Positions 1 to 9,111 of a DNA stretch of 64,000 nucleotides are shown here, in pieces. The translations under genes were made by a program, and so were the position numbers. Below the pieces are notes generated by a model. It was not told the DNA's origin and did not search any database. It saw nothing but the letters and a program-made list of their open reading frames with translations. The stretch covers positions 124,001-188,000 of the forward strand of contig CAKTEE010000005.1 in the NCBI GenBank assembly GCA_934546985.1, in the 5' to 3' direction. The number at the start of each line of letters is the position of its first letter. The stretch's first letter is position 1. The DNA comes from an uncultured Eubacteriales bacterium (GTDB lineage Bacteria > Bacillota > Clostridia > Oscillospirales > Acutalibacteraceae).

Positions 1-712
1 TACCATAGTAATCAACCTTAAAACCACTGATAACCGCACTGTTCAAGAATTTATCATCCCCATTCAACAGTAACGGAGCACCGGGCTTCATTCCATCAAT
101 AATTTCCAGTTTCGCTTTCAGAATATTCTCCTGAGAGCCTAAATTTTCAATATGAGAAACACCTATATTTGTAATTATACCCACATCCGGCCGTGCTACG
201 CGCGTTAGTTCGGAAATCTCTCCAAAAAAATACATTCCCATTTCAAAAATTGCCGCCCGATAAGTATGATCAAGCTCTAACACCGTCAGCGGCATACCAA
301 TTTCATTATTATGGTTGCCTTCGCTCTTTAATGTTTTATATTTACGTGACAGAACGCAATGAACCATATCCTTCGTCGTGGTTTTCCCCACGCTTCCGGT
401 AAGACCTACCACAGGTATGGAGAATTTCTGACGGTAATAAGCCGCAAGGCGCATCAGGGCTGTAGCGGTATTTTTAACCAGGATAACCGGAGCGCCGCAT
501 TCCACAGGGCGATGGCACATGACAGCGGCGGCGCCTGAACATACAGCAGAGGCAGCAAAATCATGCCCATCAAAATTCTCTCCGGAAATTGCAATAAACA
601 GGCAGCCGTTTGTTACCTTACGGCTGTCAATACAAACACTTCGTACTTCGCCTTCGCCATGGACAACACCATCACAGGCTGAAGCGATTTCAGATAAATT
701 CATCGTTTCCAT
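1..712 (-). CDS. murF: MurF, UDP-MurNAc-tripeptide--D-Ala-D-Ala ligase (partial)
   Basis: The N-terminal 237 codons are present; the rest lies beyond the left edge. MurF adds D-Ala-D-Ala to UDP-MurNAc-tripeptide in the cytoplasm, the last soluble step of peptidoglycan precursor synthesis. The translated minus strand shows the Mur ligase N-terminal domain (SVCIDSRKV, LFIAISGENFDGHDF), then the ATP loop GLTGSVGKTTTKDM and the central-domain segment SEGNHNNEIGMPLT. GGAGG ten bases upstream favours the ATG at 712 over a second in-frame ATG at 703. It lies 56 bases after murE and ends the dcw-type series visible here. Identity is secure. Confidence 0.95.
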   Translation of the reverse strand, partial: METMNLSEIASACDGVVHGEGEVRSVCIDSRKVTNGCLFIAISGENFDGHDFAASAVCSGAAAVMCHRPVECGAPVILVKNTATALMRLAAYYRQKFSIPVVGLTGSVGKTTTKDMVHCVLSRKYKTLKSEGNHNNEIGMPLTVLELDHTYRAAIFEMGMYFFGEISELTRVARPDVGIITNIGVSHIENLGSQENILKAKLEIIDGMKPGAPLLLNGDDKFLNSAVISGFKVDYYG

Positions 713-768
713 AATTGTCTTTCCTCCGCTGCCGCTGCGGTATATCAGTAAATAAACCTCCCGCGGCC

Positions 769-2220
769 TTATTGGGTCGGTTCCTGTGTTTTATTATTCA
801 GGAAATTAGCAACAATCTCCCGTTCATCAAAATGTATAATGCCATCATTTAAAATTTGATAGCATTCATGTCCTTTGCCTGCAAGTAAAACAATATCGTC
901 TTTCTCTGCTGACGCTAAGGCAGCTACAATTGCTTCCCGTCGGTTTTCTACTACCTGATAGGTTTGCGCCGGCATATCAGCAAAAGCAGGTAAAATATCA
1001 CGGATAATTTGAATCGGGTTTTCCGTACGGGGATTATCCGAGGTGATGATGCAATAATCGCTAAGCTTTGCCGCGATTGCACCCATCATCGGCCGTTTGG
1101 TTTTATCCCTGTCCCCGCCGCAGCCAAATACGGTAATAATCCTGCCTTTTTTCAGCCGGTTTAGTGCACAGAGGACATTTTCCAAACCATCCGGTGTATG
1201 CGCATAATCAATAATAACAGAGAAATCCCTTCCAGTCGGGACAAACTCCAAGCGTCCGCGAACACCTTTTGAGTTTGCCAGTGCGTCTAAAATACAGGGC
1301 ATTGCTATACCGCATTCACTGGCAGCAGCAATCGCACCCAAAGAATTCAAAACAGAAAACTCACCTAAAATAGGAAGCTGAACTGAAAATTCCTTTCCTT
1401 TTGCCTCCAGCCGATATTCTGTGCCGTCATCGCGCAGAATGATATCCCGCGCCCGATAATGAGCAAGGTTATTAATGGAAAAACTCACTGCCTGGCAGTC
1501 TGACCCTGCAATAATATACCTTGCATATTTGTCATCAATATTAACTACGCCTGTATCACATTGGGAAAACAGAATTTTTTTTGCAGAAAGATAATTATCC
1601 ATTGTTTTATGATAATCCAAATGGTCACGGGTAAGGTTAGTGAAAACAGCCGTGTCAAACCAACAGCCAATTACCCTGCCCTGTGCCAGTGCCTGTGAGG
1701 ATACTTCCATAACGCAATACTGACAACCCGCATCCGCCATATGGCGGAAAAGCTTGTGCAGTTCATACGGGTCCGGTGTGGTGCGGCTTGCATCAAAGAT
1801 CCGTTTGCCAACAATATCTTCAATAGTACCGATTAACCCCACTGAATAACCTGCTTTTTCCAAAATCTCTTTCAGCAAATATGTCGTGGTGGTTTTACCG
1901 TTAGTTCCGGTTACACCAATCAGCCGCAGCATACGCGCGGGATTTCCAAAATAAGCGCCGCACATAAGCGCATAAGCTTCTCGGCTGTTTTTCACCAACA
2001 CCTGATTTGAAAGCCCTAAATCTGCCTCTGTAACAATACAGGCGGCGCCTGCATCAAGAGCATTCTGAGCAAAAGCGTTCCCGTCTGTCCGTTCCCCGCG
2101 GATGCAGACAAAAGCACATCCGGGAACCATACGCTGTGTAGAATCTGTAACATCCTTTATTTCAACGTCAGTGAATTCACCTATCACTTCTACATCCTGT
2201 AAAAGCTCTGATAAGGTCAT
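769..2220 (-). CDS. murE: MurE, UDP-MurNAc-L-Ala-D-Glu--2,6-diaminopimelate ligase
   Basis: Adds the third stem-peptide residue to UDP-MurNAc-dipeptide (cytoplasmic, ATP-dependent). The 483-residue protein has the Mur ligase order: N-terminal uridine-binding domain, ATP loop GVTGTNGKTTTTYLL near residue 105, and C-terminal domain. The motif SDNPRTENP matches the DNPR signature of enzymes that add meso-diaminopimelate rather than lysine, which agrees with dapL and dapF elsewhere in the window. The open frame extends upstream to a GTG at 2232, but GGAGG lies about seven bases before the ATG at 2220, so the latter is chosen. Transcribed with the upstream PBP gene and downstream murF. Confidence 0.96.
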   Translation of the reverse strand: MTLSELLQDVEVIGEFTDVEIKDVTDSTQRMVPGCAFVCIRGERTDGNAFAQNALDAGAACIVTEADLGLSNQVLVKNSREAYALMCGAYFGNPARMLRLIGVTGTNGKTTTTYLLKEILEKAGYSVGLIGTIEDIVGKRIFDASRTTPDPYELHKLFRHMADAGCQYCVMEVSSQALAQGRVIGCWFDTAVFTNLTRDHLDYHKTMDNYLSAKKILFSQCDTGVVNIDDKYARYIIAGSDCQAVSFSINNLAHYRARDIILRDDGTEYRLEAKGKEFSVQLPILGEFSVLNSLGAIAAASECGIAMPCILDALANSKGVRGRLEFVPTGRDFSVIIDYAHTPDGLENVLCALNRLKKGRIITVFGCGGDRDKTKRPMMGAIAAKLSDYCIITSDNPRTENPIQIIRDILPAFADMPAQTYQVVENRREAIVAALASAEKDDIVLLAGKGHECYQILNDGIIHFDEREIVANFLNNKTQEPTQ

Positions 2221-2251
2221 AGAAACCTCCACCGCATTTGAAATTTAGAAA

Positions 2252-4486
2252 TTAATCTGCTACGCCCTGCTTATGCTGGAAGTAAACGGTAATAACTGCC
2301 CCCTGCTCTACTTCCGTATCTTTTGCAATATTTTGATTGTAAGATACAACACCTGTTTGGGTAAGCTGGTTGCCGGAAAGTTTAATGTTCAGTCCTGCGT
2401 TCTTTGCACGTTCTGTTGCCTGTGCTACGGTTAATCCGGTCAAATCCGGTACTTTAACCATTTTCTTTTCCGCGGAACTGTTAGTATATAAAACAACGGT
2501 ACCATTGACCGGAACAGGCTGACCGTAAGCCGGGGACTGAGATACTACTGTATCGCCATCGCCAATTATCGTATATTTCAAATCCTTTTCCTGTATTTTC
2601 TGTTTTGCATTGGTTAAGGATTCTCCAATCAGGCTCGGCATCTGGATATCCAGCTTTGCAAGTTCCTCCTCTGTATAGCTTGGCTCTACATTCAGATAAC
2701 TAAGAATTTCTGTGAAAAGCACAGATGCATAAGGCGCTGCAACAGTACCGCCATAGTAACTCTGTCCGCGCGGTTCATTAACACTGATAAGAATCGCTAT
2801 ACGCGGGTCATTTGCCGGCGCAAAACCACCAAAGGAACCAATCCATTTTTTAGAACCGTCTTCATAATATTGTCCTACTTTTTCCGAAGTACCTGTTTTT
2901 CCGGCAACACGATAGCCTGCCGCATAGGCATTTTTACCAGTACCACCTTCTGTAACAGCTTCCATCATCATTGTAACCGTATCCGCAGTTTCTTTGGAAA
3001 TTACCTGACGGCGAACTACCGGATTTGTTTTTTGCACTGTATTGCCATTTTCGTCTAAAATCTCCTTCACAAGATACGGCTGCATTAATTTGCCGCCATT
3101 GGCAATCGCTGAAATTGCAGTGATTACCTGTATTGGAGATACCTGAAATGTCTGACCGAAAGAATAGCTGGAAATCGTGGCAATATTCCATTTATCCCCA
3201 GCCCGATAGATACTTTCCGCTTCACCCGGGAGGTCAATGCTGGTTTTCTCTGTAAAACCAAAACCGCTGAAATATTTAAAGAATTTTTCTGCTCCTAAAT
3301 CCTGTGCAACCTTAATAAATACCGGATTACAGGAATTCTGCATACCTTGGACAAAGTTTTCTGCGCCGTGGCCTTCACGGTGACTGCAGCGAATCCTGTT
3401 CCCTGCAACATCTACATAACCTTTACAGTAAAAACTATCGTTCGGATGAGCAGTTCCTTCTTCCAGCGCGGCAGCAGCAGTAAAAATTTTAAATACTGAA
3501 CCCGGTTCATAAGTATCTGAAATCGCACGGTTGCGCCACTGCTCATTCTGCGCCTTACTTAATGCTTTGGAACGCTCCTCGCCTTCCAGTGCGTCTACTT
3601 GCGCCTGCTTTTCTTCATTTGCCAATGCCCATGGATTATTTAAATCAAAATCCGGCTTCGTTACCATTCCGAGAATAGCGCCTGTTTTTACATCCATAAC
3701 AATCGCCGTGGCGCTTACCGCCTTATTATCTTCCACACACTGCTGCATATTTTTTTCAAGATAATATTGAATGACCTGATCAATAGTTAAAACAAGGCTG
3801 TTGCCCTGCTGGGGATCAATGGTTGTTTCATATTGATTAGGCATTTTGCCTTGTTTGGCGTTTTTGGCCGTTACAACCCTGCCTGGGACGCCGGTTAAGG
3901 TTTCATCGTACTTGGCTTCTATTCCCAAAAGTCCCTGATCATCCGCACCGGTAAAGCCAATAATTGTAGACGCAAAATCATTATACGGATAATACCGCTT
4001 TGTGTCCTGTGTAATACCGATATAATTAATCAGCTTTTCTTTTGAGTGGCTGGCAATAAACTCTGTTACTTTTTCCTTTTCAGGATTTTCAACTTTTGAT
4101 TTGATAACGGTATATTGATTGGATAATTTGGATTTTTCAATAATCATTTCCCTGTCTACATCCAAAATCTCAGAAAGTCCATCTGCAATTAAATTAACTA
4201 CACCATCCTTGCCCTTGAGTTTTGCCGGAACAATATACACCTTCCATACCGTTGCGCTTTGTGCAAGCACTTTTTTGTTTGTATCATAAATTACACCTCG
4301 CTGGGCGTTAATTTTTGTATTGCTCAACTGCTGGTTTTCCGCTTTTTGCTGGTAAGTTTCCCCCTGCACCAACTGAATGCGAACCAAACTTGCAACATCC
4401 GCACCAAAACCAAACAAAATGGTTATAATCAGCACCAGAATAGAACGTTTGACCATCTGTTTTTTGGTCGGCTTCTTCTTCGGCAT
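2252..4486 (-). CDS. Class B penicillin-binding protein with two PASTA domains (SpoVD/PBP2B type)
   Basis: Transpeptidase that cross-links septal or spore-cortex peptidoglycan; membrane-anchored with an extracytoplasmic catalytic domain. The 744-residue protein has a short basic head (MPKKKPTKKQ), one membrane helix (about residues 12-32), a PBP dimerisation domain, and the transpeptidase motifs SVFK (SxxK), SCN (SxN) and KTGTSE (KTG). Two C-terminal PASTA repeats begin near IQMPSLIGESL and MVKVPDLTGLT. AGGAG eight bases upstream fixes the ATG at 4486; the frame is open further up to 4618 but that part overlaps ftsL. Position after ftsL suggests an FtsI-like or SpoVD-like role; sequence reading alone does not separate the two. 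Confidence 0.93.
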   Translation of the reverse strand: MPKKKPTKKQMVKRSILVLIITILFGFGADVASLVRIQLVQGETYQQKAENQQLSNTKINAQRGVIYDTNKKVLAQSATVWKVYIVPAKLKGKDGVVNLIADGLSEILDVDREMIIEKSKLSNQYTVIKSKVENPEKEKVTEFIASHSKEKLINYIGITQDTKRYYPYNDFASTIIGFTGADDQGLLGIEAKYDETLTGVPGRVVTAKNAKQGKMPNQYETTIDPQQGNSLVLTIDQVIQYYLEKNMQQCVEDNKAVSATAIVMDVKTGAILGMVTKPDFDLNNPWALANEEKQAQVDALEGEERSKALSKAQNEQWRNRAISDTYEPGSVFKIFTAAAALEEGTAHPNDSFYCKGYVDVAGNRIRCSHREGHGAENFVQGMQNSCNPVFIKVAQDLGAEKFFKYFSGFGFTEKTSIDLPGEAESIYRAGDKWNIATISSYSFGQTFQVSPIQVITAISAIANGGKLMQPYLVKEILDENGNTVQKTNPVVRRQVISKETADTVTMMMEAVTEGGTGKNAYAAGYRVAGKTGTSEKVGQYYEDGSKKWIGSFGGFAPANDPRIAILISVNEPRGQSYYGGTVAAPYASVLFTEILSYLNVEPSYTEEELAKLDIQMPSLIGESLTNAKQKIQEKDLKYTIIGDGDTVVSQSPAYGQPVPVNGTVVLYTNSSAEKKMVKVPDLTGLTVAQATERAKNAGLNIKLSGNQLTQTGVVSYNQNIAKDTEVEQGAVITVYFQHKQGVAD

Positions 4487-4521
4487 TTTATCATCTCCTA
4501 TCATAGGCTGGTTAGAAACAA

Positions 4522-4554
4522 CGAGAGTCAAGAACTCTCTATTCTCAACTCTCG
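4522..4554 (-). other. Inverted repeat between ftsL and the PBP gene
   Basis: Arms CGAGAGT and ACTCTCG, separated by about 19 bases, can form a small stem in the transcript between the ftsL stop and the PBP ribosome-binding site. No T-run follows, so it is not a terminator. It might tune mRNA stability or PBP translation, or be chance. Confidence 0.3.
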
Positions 4555-4580
4555 CCCTACAGTGTAATATTATTTTAAAA

Positions 4581-5105
4581 TCAGAAGATATATGCCAAGA
4601 ATTCGCTGACCTTCTCACTTAAAGTCTGAAAAAATCCCTTATCCTTCTGATTCTCTGACAGAACAAGTTTATTTCCAATAGATAAATCCACATATTCTAT
4701 TTGGTATTTTTCCTGTTTTGCCATGCCAAGAATGTCACGTGCGTAAGTTTCCACATTATCTAAAGACACACGGGAATCCAATTCCATATTCAGCCTTGTA
4801 TTCTCACTTTGCGCAATAGAAAGCTGTTTCTCCAATTTAGCAAGCTGGTCTGATTTTTCCGTCAGCTGTGCACGTCCCATAATCAGTATTCCAAAAGCCA
4901 GAAGTAAAAAGCATGTAATGCTGACAACACGAAATGCTTTTGCATTCGCCGCCCGAGCCTCCCGTTTTAACTGTGCCTTTGATTTTTTCTGTTTTTTTAC
5001 AATTTGAGGACGCGGTGCAATTACCTCGTCAATCTGGGATTGCCGCTGAATAGAATCATCGAAATTTGATAAATCATAAGCAGTATTCCCTTTAAATCTC
5101 TGCAC
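4581..5105 (-). CDS. ftsL: FtsL/DivIC-like cell-division protein
   Basis: Small bitopic membrane protein of the divisome, expected to pair with DivIC/FtsB and recruit septal synthase. The 174-residue protein has a lysine-rich cytoplasmic head of about 55 residues, one membrane helix (VVSITCFLLLAFGILIMGRA, about 57-76), then a heptad-like extracellular segment (QLAKLEKQLSIAQSENTRLNMELD) and a short tail containing the YARDILGMAK-type motif of this family. FtsL sequences diverge strongly, so the call rests on topology plus position between rsmH and a class B PBP. Confidence 0.85.
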   Translation of the reverse strand: MQRFKGNTAYDLSNFDDSIQRQSQIDEVIAPRPQIVKKQKKSKAQLKREARAANAKAFRVVSITCFLLLAFGILIMGRAQLTEKSDQLAKLEKQLSIAQSENTRLNMELDSRVSLDNVETYARDILGMAKQEKYQIEYVDLSIGNKLVLSENQKDKGFFQTLSEKVSEFLAYIF

Positions 5106-5143
5106 TTCGTTTCACGCTCCCCGTATATTGATTTCAGCGCAAT

Positions 5144-6073
5144 CTAATCCCTAAGCTTTTCAGCCACACGCAGGCGCGCACTATGGCTTCTGGGATTTTG
5201 TTCCAATTCATTTTGTGTCGGTGCGCAATTTTTTACCGGCAAGGATGCACGAGGGCTATTGCCGCAAACACAAACCGGAAAATCCGGCGGGCAGGTACAT
5301 CCTTTACACCATTTGTTAAATTTTTGTTTTACCATTCTGTCTTCCAGCGAGTGAAAAGTAATAATTGAAAGCCTTCCTCCCACGGATAAACGGTCAAATG
5401 CAATATTCATAACATCCGCAAGCTGGTCAAGCTCGCCATTTACTGCAATACGCAGCGCCTGAAAAGTCCGGCGGGCAGGATGTCCGTCCCGTCTCGCGGC
5501 AGCCGGCATAGAACTTTTAATCAGCTCTGCCAGTTCTCCAGTAGTCTGTATCGGCGCATTTTCCCTTACACGGCAGATATTGCGTGCAATAGAACGTGCA
5601 TATCGTTCCTCTCCATAGGAAAAAATAATGTCGGAAAGTTCTTTTTCCGACAAGGTGTTGACCAAGTCCGCCGCCGTCAAACCAATTTGACTCATACGCA
5701 TATCAAGCGGCGCATCCTGATGAAAGGAAAAACCTCGCTGCGCAGTATCAAGCTGATGGGAACTAACGCCTAAATCCAGTAACATTCCGTCAATTTTATC
5801 AATACCTAAATCGTCCAGCACTTCATCTAAGCGGGAAAATTCCGATTGAACCACCACAGCCATCGGATATTCTGCCAAACGTTCCTTTACAACCTTTACC
5901 GCATCAGGATCCCGGTCAATGGAAATCAGTTTTCCGTTTCTTCCAAGTTTCTGTGCGATCGCCCGGGAATGACCTGCTCCGCCCGCTGTACCATCAACAT
6001 AAATCCCATCGGGCTGAATATGCAGGGACGCGATTGCTTCATCAAAAAGTACCGGCTTATGTAAAAAGTCCAT
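5144..6073 (-). CDS. rsmH: RsmH, 16S rRNA (cytosine-1402 N4)-methyltransferase
   Basis: Methylates N4 of C1402 in 16S rRNA using SAM. The 309-residue length is typical. Visible family blocks are HKPVLFDEAI at the start, the SAM-binding VDGTAGGAGHS, LLDLGVSSHQLD, FSFHQDAPLDMRM, ARRTFQALRIAVN, and the terminal ITFHSLEDRMVK. It follows mraZ by 61 bases and precedes ftsL, the standard dcw order. Confidence 0.97.
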   Translation of the reverse strand: MDFLHKPVLFDEAIASLHIQPDGIYVDGTAGGAGHSRAIAQKLGRNGKLISIDRDPDAVKVVKERLAEYPMAVVVQSEFSRLDEVLDDLGIDKIDGMLLDLGVSSHQLDTAQRGFSFHQDAPLDMRMSQIGLTAADLVNTLSEKELSDIIFSYGEERYARSIARNICRVRENAPIQTTGELAELIKSSMPAAARRDGHPARRTFQALRIAVNGELDQLADVMNIAFDRLSVGGRLSIITFHSLEDRMVKQKFNKWCKGCTCPPDFPVCVCGNSPRASLPVKNCAPTQNELEQNPRSHSARLRVAEKLRD

Positions 6074-6134
6074 AAGGGCCCCTTTCCGCAGTGTTTATCT
6101 GCGGGCACAGCACCAGTTGAGCCCGCGCATTCCA

Positions 6135-6557
6135 TCAGACGTTTCTGAATTTACCCATCAAATCAATAATCAGATCACTGCTGATATCCTCGACGTCTTT
6201 ATCATGCATTTCTTTATCCCACATTTCCACGTGGTCAAGTGCACCGACAATGGTAACTTCTTTTTCAAGTCCGGCATATTCACGCAAATTCTGCGGTATA
6301 ACAACACGTCCCTGCTTGTCCGGCTCAAGCTCTGCGGCGCTCCCATGATAAAATTTGACAAGCACCCTTGCTTCTTTAAAAGGCATGCTTCTGATCCCCT
6401 CCTCAAAAGCTTTCCACTCTTTCAGGGAATAAACGGAAAGGCACCGTTCCATATTTTTCGTTACAACAAAAGAATCACCTAAATCCTCACGCAATTTTGC
6501 GGGGATAAAGATGCGGCCTTTTGCATCTAACGTATGTTGGTACTCTCCAATCAGCAT
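6135..6557 (-). CDS. mraZ: MraZ, transcriptional regulator of the division cluster
   Basis: A 140-residue MraZ with two AbrB-like swapped-hairpin half-domains; each carries the DxxxR signature (DAKGRIFIPAKLR and DKQGRVVIPQNLR). In other bacteria MraZ binds repeats upstream of its own gene and regulates the dcw operon. It is the first gene of the minus-strand cluster, downstream of a good promoter at 6628-6656. I did not find clear tandem GTG-type MraZ boxes in the leader, so autoregulation is inferred from the family only. Confidence 0.96.
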   Translation of the reverse strand: MLIGEYQHTLDAKGRIFIPAKLREDLGDSFVVTKNMERCLSVYSLKEWKAFEEGIRSMPFKEARVLVKFYHGSAAELEPDKQGRVVIPQNLREYAGLEKEVTIVGALDHVEMWDKEMHDKDVEDISSDLIIDLMGKFRNV

Positions 6558-6627
6558 AGGGCTGTCCTTTCATCATTTTTCAGGAATTTTAAACCACTAT
6601 CAACCATTTCGCTCCACTTTATATTCA

Positions 6628-6656
6628 ATTATAAAGATTAGCTATTCAAAATGCAA
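6628..6656 (-). promoter_or_regulatory. Sigma-A promoter of the mraZ-mur cluster
   Basis: On the minus strand TTGCAT (6651-6656), a 17-base spacer and TATAAT (6628-6633) precede mraZ by about 70 bases. Confidence 0.75.
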
Positions 6657-6751
6657 GTCATATACCTCTTTTTTTTGCGTCTTTCTCAATAAATTTTGAT
6701 ACTATAGTAGTTCCATAATTTTTCTCCACTACATATAGTATACAGCAAAAA

Positions 6752-6794
6752 ACACGAAAAAAGGCCACTCTGACTTATAAATCAGAATGACCTT
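6752..6794 (-). terminator. Intrinsic terminator of the TM2-domain gene
   Basis: Stem of about 14 pairs with arms AAGGTCATTCTGA and TCAGAGTGGCCTT (minus strand), followed directly by a T-run. It lies 38 bases after the stop of the gene ending at 6832. Confidence 0.85.
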
Positions 6795-6831
6795 GTAGCT
6801 CAATATTATTTTAATTTTAACTAAATGAGTA

Positions 6832-7224
6832 TTAGTCTTTCAAAGGAACACCGTTAGCATCTTTATTCATAGAACCAGCTAAAATCAGAATACCTTCTAT
6901 GAAACCCCAAATACCGCCGATACCACAAGTTACAACGGTAACGATAATCTGAATAACAGCCTTGCTGGTAAAGCCCAAATAAAAGTTATGTATTCCGATG
7001 CTTCCCAAGAAAATTCCCAGCAAACCGGCAACCAGTTTAGATTTTTGCTCTCCCATAATCGGCTGCTGCAAACCCATGCCGCACTTTACGCAAACTGCTG
7101 CCCCCGGAGGCGTTGGCTGTCCGCAATTCGGGCAAAAATTTGCACCCTGACCAGCCGGGACGCCGCACTTTACACATACCGCAGCCATATTATCCATCTG
7201 GTTTCCGCAATTTCTACAAAACAT
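6832..7224 (-). CDS. Zinc-ribbon TM2-domain membrane protein
   Basis: A 130-residue protein of unknown function. Residues 1-50 hold a double zinc ribbon with four CxxC knuckles (CRNCG, CVKCG, CPNCG, CVKCG). Residues about 62-115 form a TM2 domain: a basic lead-in (KSKLVAG), helix LLGIFLGSIGIHNFYLG, then a second hydrophobic segment rich in glycine. TM2 proteins are widespread small membrane proteins without an agreed role. Good ribosome-binding site (GAGGAGG) before the ATG, its own promoter and terminator, so it is a single-gene transcript. Confidence 0.88.
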   Translation of the reverse strand: MFCRNCGNQMDNMAAVCVKCGVPAGQGANFCPNCGQPTPPGAAVCVKCGMGLQQPIMGEQKSKLVAGLLGIFLGSIGIHNFYLGFTSKAVIQIIVTVVTCGIGGIWGFIEGILILAGSMNKDANGVPLKD

Positions 7225-7272
7225 ATCAATTTCCTCCTCAGGTTAGTGAATATATAGGTAATGACCATTTCT

Positions 7273-7300
7273 ATTATATCATAGAAAAAACTTGATACAA
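7273..7300 (-). promoter_or_regulatory. Promoter of the TM2-domain gene
   Basis: TTGTAT (7295-7300), 16-base spacer, TATAAT (7273-7278) on the minus strand, about 50 bases before the start codon. Confidence 0.65.
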
Positions 7301-7375
7301 CAAAAAATTTGCTTTTTCCATAAAAAATCCAATAAATACCTATGATTATACCAATGAATTATACAATTTATTCCA

Positions 7376-7969
7376 TTAATCTGCCTGCGGTTCATCTGCA
7401 TCCTGTTCATGCTGGGTATGAACAGACATATGCTGTTTCGGACTGCGCAAATTTTGGCGTGTTTTTCTGATTACCGTTAGGTTTTCAGATAATTCACCCA
7501 TGCATAAATCAAAATCTTCATTCAGGTTTGCAAGCACTTGAGCACGGGTTTCTTTTAAACGTGCAATGCTCTGCGCAACTGAATCATCCGCTTCCTTCAT
7601 CAAAGCATCTACATATTCGCCAGCCGCGGCACGCATATCTTTAGATTTTGCCTGTGCCTGAGATAAAATCTCGCTGGAAGCCGCCTGCGCCTTGCGGACA
7701 ATTTCGTCACGGGCAACCATAGTATTTGCCTGTTCTTCCGCCTTAAGCACTATAGTTTCTGCCTCCCGCTTTGCTTTGGAGATAATATTATTCCGGTCAG
7801 CAACAATCGCACGCGCCTGCTTTAATTCTTCTGGCAGACTGCACAGAATATCCTCCACGATTTCTTTCACTCGCTTGCCATCCAAAACGACTTTGCCGCC
7901 CGTTAAAGGAAAGGTTTTTGCCTCATCTACAATTTCGTCTATTTGATAGAGAAGTTCTTCAACATTCAT
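7376..7969 (-). CDS. Coiled-coil protein, DivIVA/ATP-synthase-b-like, unknown function
   Basis: A 197-residue soluble, charged, mostly helical protein: ordered N-terminal part (MNVEELLYQIDEIVDEAKTF), then from about residue 55 to 155 a long Ala/Glu/Lys-rich coiled coil (RAIVADRNNIISKAKREAE and following). No membrane segment or catalytic motif is visible. Similar genes sit directly after coaD in many Clostridia, as here (one base after the coaD stop). The resemblance to DivIVA or F-ATPase b subunits is compositional only; I do not assign a function. The start is supported by AAGGAAG. Confidence 0.75.
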   Translation of the reverse strand: MNVEELLYQIDEIVDEAKTFPLTGGKVVLDGKRVKEIVEDILCSLPEELKQARAIVADRNNIISKAKREAETIVLKAEEQANTMVARDEIVRKAQAASSEILSQAQAKSKDMRAAAGEYVDALMKEADDSVAQSIARLKETRAQVLANLNEDFDLCMGELSENLTVIRKTRQNLRSPKQHMSVHTQHEQDADEPQAD

Positions 7970-7970
7970 G

Positions 7971-8465
7971 CTAATCTTCCTTTCTTGATAACCTTTTTAC
8001 TATATCGTCCAAAATGCACTCCGGCACAAAATCTGACACATCTCCGCCCAAGGCACATATTTGTTTTACAATACTGGAACTCAGGAACATATTTTCCGCC
8101 TGTGTTGTCATAAACACTGTTTCTACTTCAGGATTTAATTTTTTATTAATCAGCGCCTGCTGAAATTCATATTCAAAATCCGTTACTGCACGCAAACCTT
8201 TTACGATTGCAACCGCGCCCACTTCCCGGGCATAATTCGCCAGAAGCCCGTCATATGTGTCAACTTCCACATTTGGAATATCCGCTGCTGCCCGCCTGAT
8301 TAAATCTATGCGTTCTTCCGGAGTAAAACTCGCATTTTTTTTCGCAAAATTCGTCATGACCAGCACAATAACTTTATCAAACATTTTTGCACCGCGCCGG
8401 ATAATATCCAGATGCCCCATGGTAACAGGGTCAAAGCTGCCGGGACAAACCGCTATTTTTGTCAT
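7971..8465 (-). CDS. coaD: CoaD, phosphopantetheine adenylyltransferase
   Basis: Transfers AMP from ATP to 4'-phosphopantetheine, the penultimate step of coenzyme A synthesis. At 164 residues it has the family length, with the nucleotidyltransferase start CPGSFDPVTMGHLDII (TxGH motif), the loop VVKGLR-like IVKGLRAVTDFEYEFQ and the C-terminal SSSIVKQI (related to the ISSTxVR signature). The ATG overlaps the rsmD stop by four bases, implying translational coupling. Confidence 0.96.
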   Translation of the reverse strand: MTKIAVCPGSFDPVTMGHLDIIRRGAKMFDKVIVLVMTNFAKKNASFTPEERIDLIRRAAADIPNVEVDTYDGLLANYAREVGAVAIVKGLRAVTDFEYEFQQALINKKLNPEVETVFMTTQAENMFLSSSIVKQICALGGDVSDFVPECILDDIVKRLSRKED

Positions 8466-9016
8466 ATTACCACGTCCTTGCTTCTGTACAATGTAATTTT
8501 AATTTTACCATACCTGTACGTTTTTGCAATACGGAAACCTCCCGCCTCCTCAGGCAGTTCTTCTTCCATCGGCGTTTCACACAAAATAACTCCGCCCATC
8601 GACATATGCGGTGCCACCTGCGGCAACGCTTTTTCAACCAGACCCATACGATAGGGAGGGTCCAAAAATACAATATCAAACACATCATTCCGTGCGCCGG
8701 AAGCCAGATATGCAAATGAATCTGTGTTCAACACAACCGCCTTTTTTTCAAACCCGCATTTCAGCAAATTCTGACGGACAACTGCCGCCGCCTGCGCGTT
8801 TGCATCTACAAACACCGCTTTTTCTGCGCCGCGGCTGAGTGCCTCTATTCCAAGCTGACCGGAACCGGCAAATAAATCCAGCACCCTGCGTCCCTCAATT
8901 TCAAACTGAATAATACTGAACACTGCTTCTTTTACCCTATCGGAGGTCGGGCGTACATCTTCCCCCTCCAGCGTTTGCAGATTCCTGCCTCTTGCAGTTC
9001 CTGTAATTACACGCAT
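8462..9016 (-). CDS. rsmD: RsmD, 16S rRNA (guanine-966 N2)-methyltransferase
   Basis: Methylates N2 of G966 in 16S rRNA. The 184-residue protein begins with the family signature MRVITGTARGRNLQT, followed by RPTSDRVKEAVFSI, the SAM-binding VLDLFAGSGQLGIEALSRGA and the catalytic motif FLDPPY. The rsmD-coaD pairing is common in Firmicutes. It is first in a three-gene set with coaD and the coiled-coil gene. Confidence 0.96.
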   Translation of the reverse strand: MRVITGTARGRNLQTLEGEDVRPTSDRVKEAVFSIIQFEIEGRRVLDLFAGSGQLGIEALSRGAEKAVFVDANAQAAAVVRQNLLKCGFEKKAVVLNTDSFAYLASGARNDVFDIVFLDPPYRMGLVEKALPQVAPHMSMGGVILCETPMEEELPEEAGGFRIAKTYRYGKIKITLYRSKDVVI

Positions 9017-9111
9017 CCTCTTTACCTCACTAAAATTATTTCATTCCATAAGCAAAACTGCCTGGTCTATATAAAAAATCAAAATTTGATACTTTGAGCC
9101 GTTTATTAAAA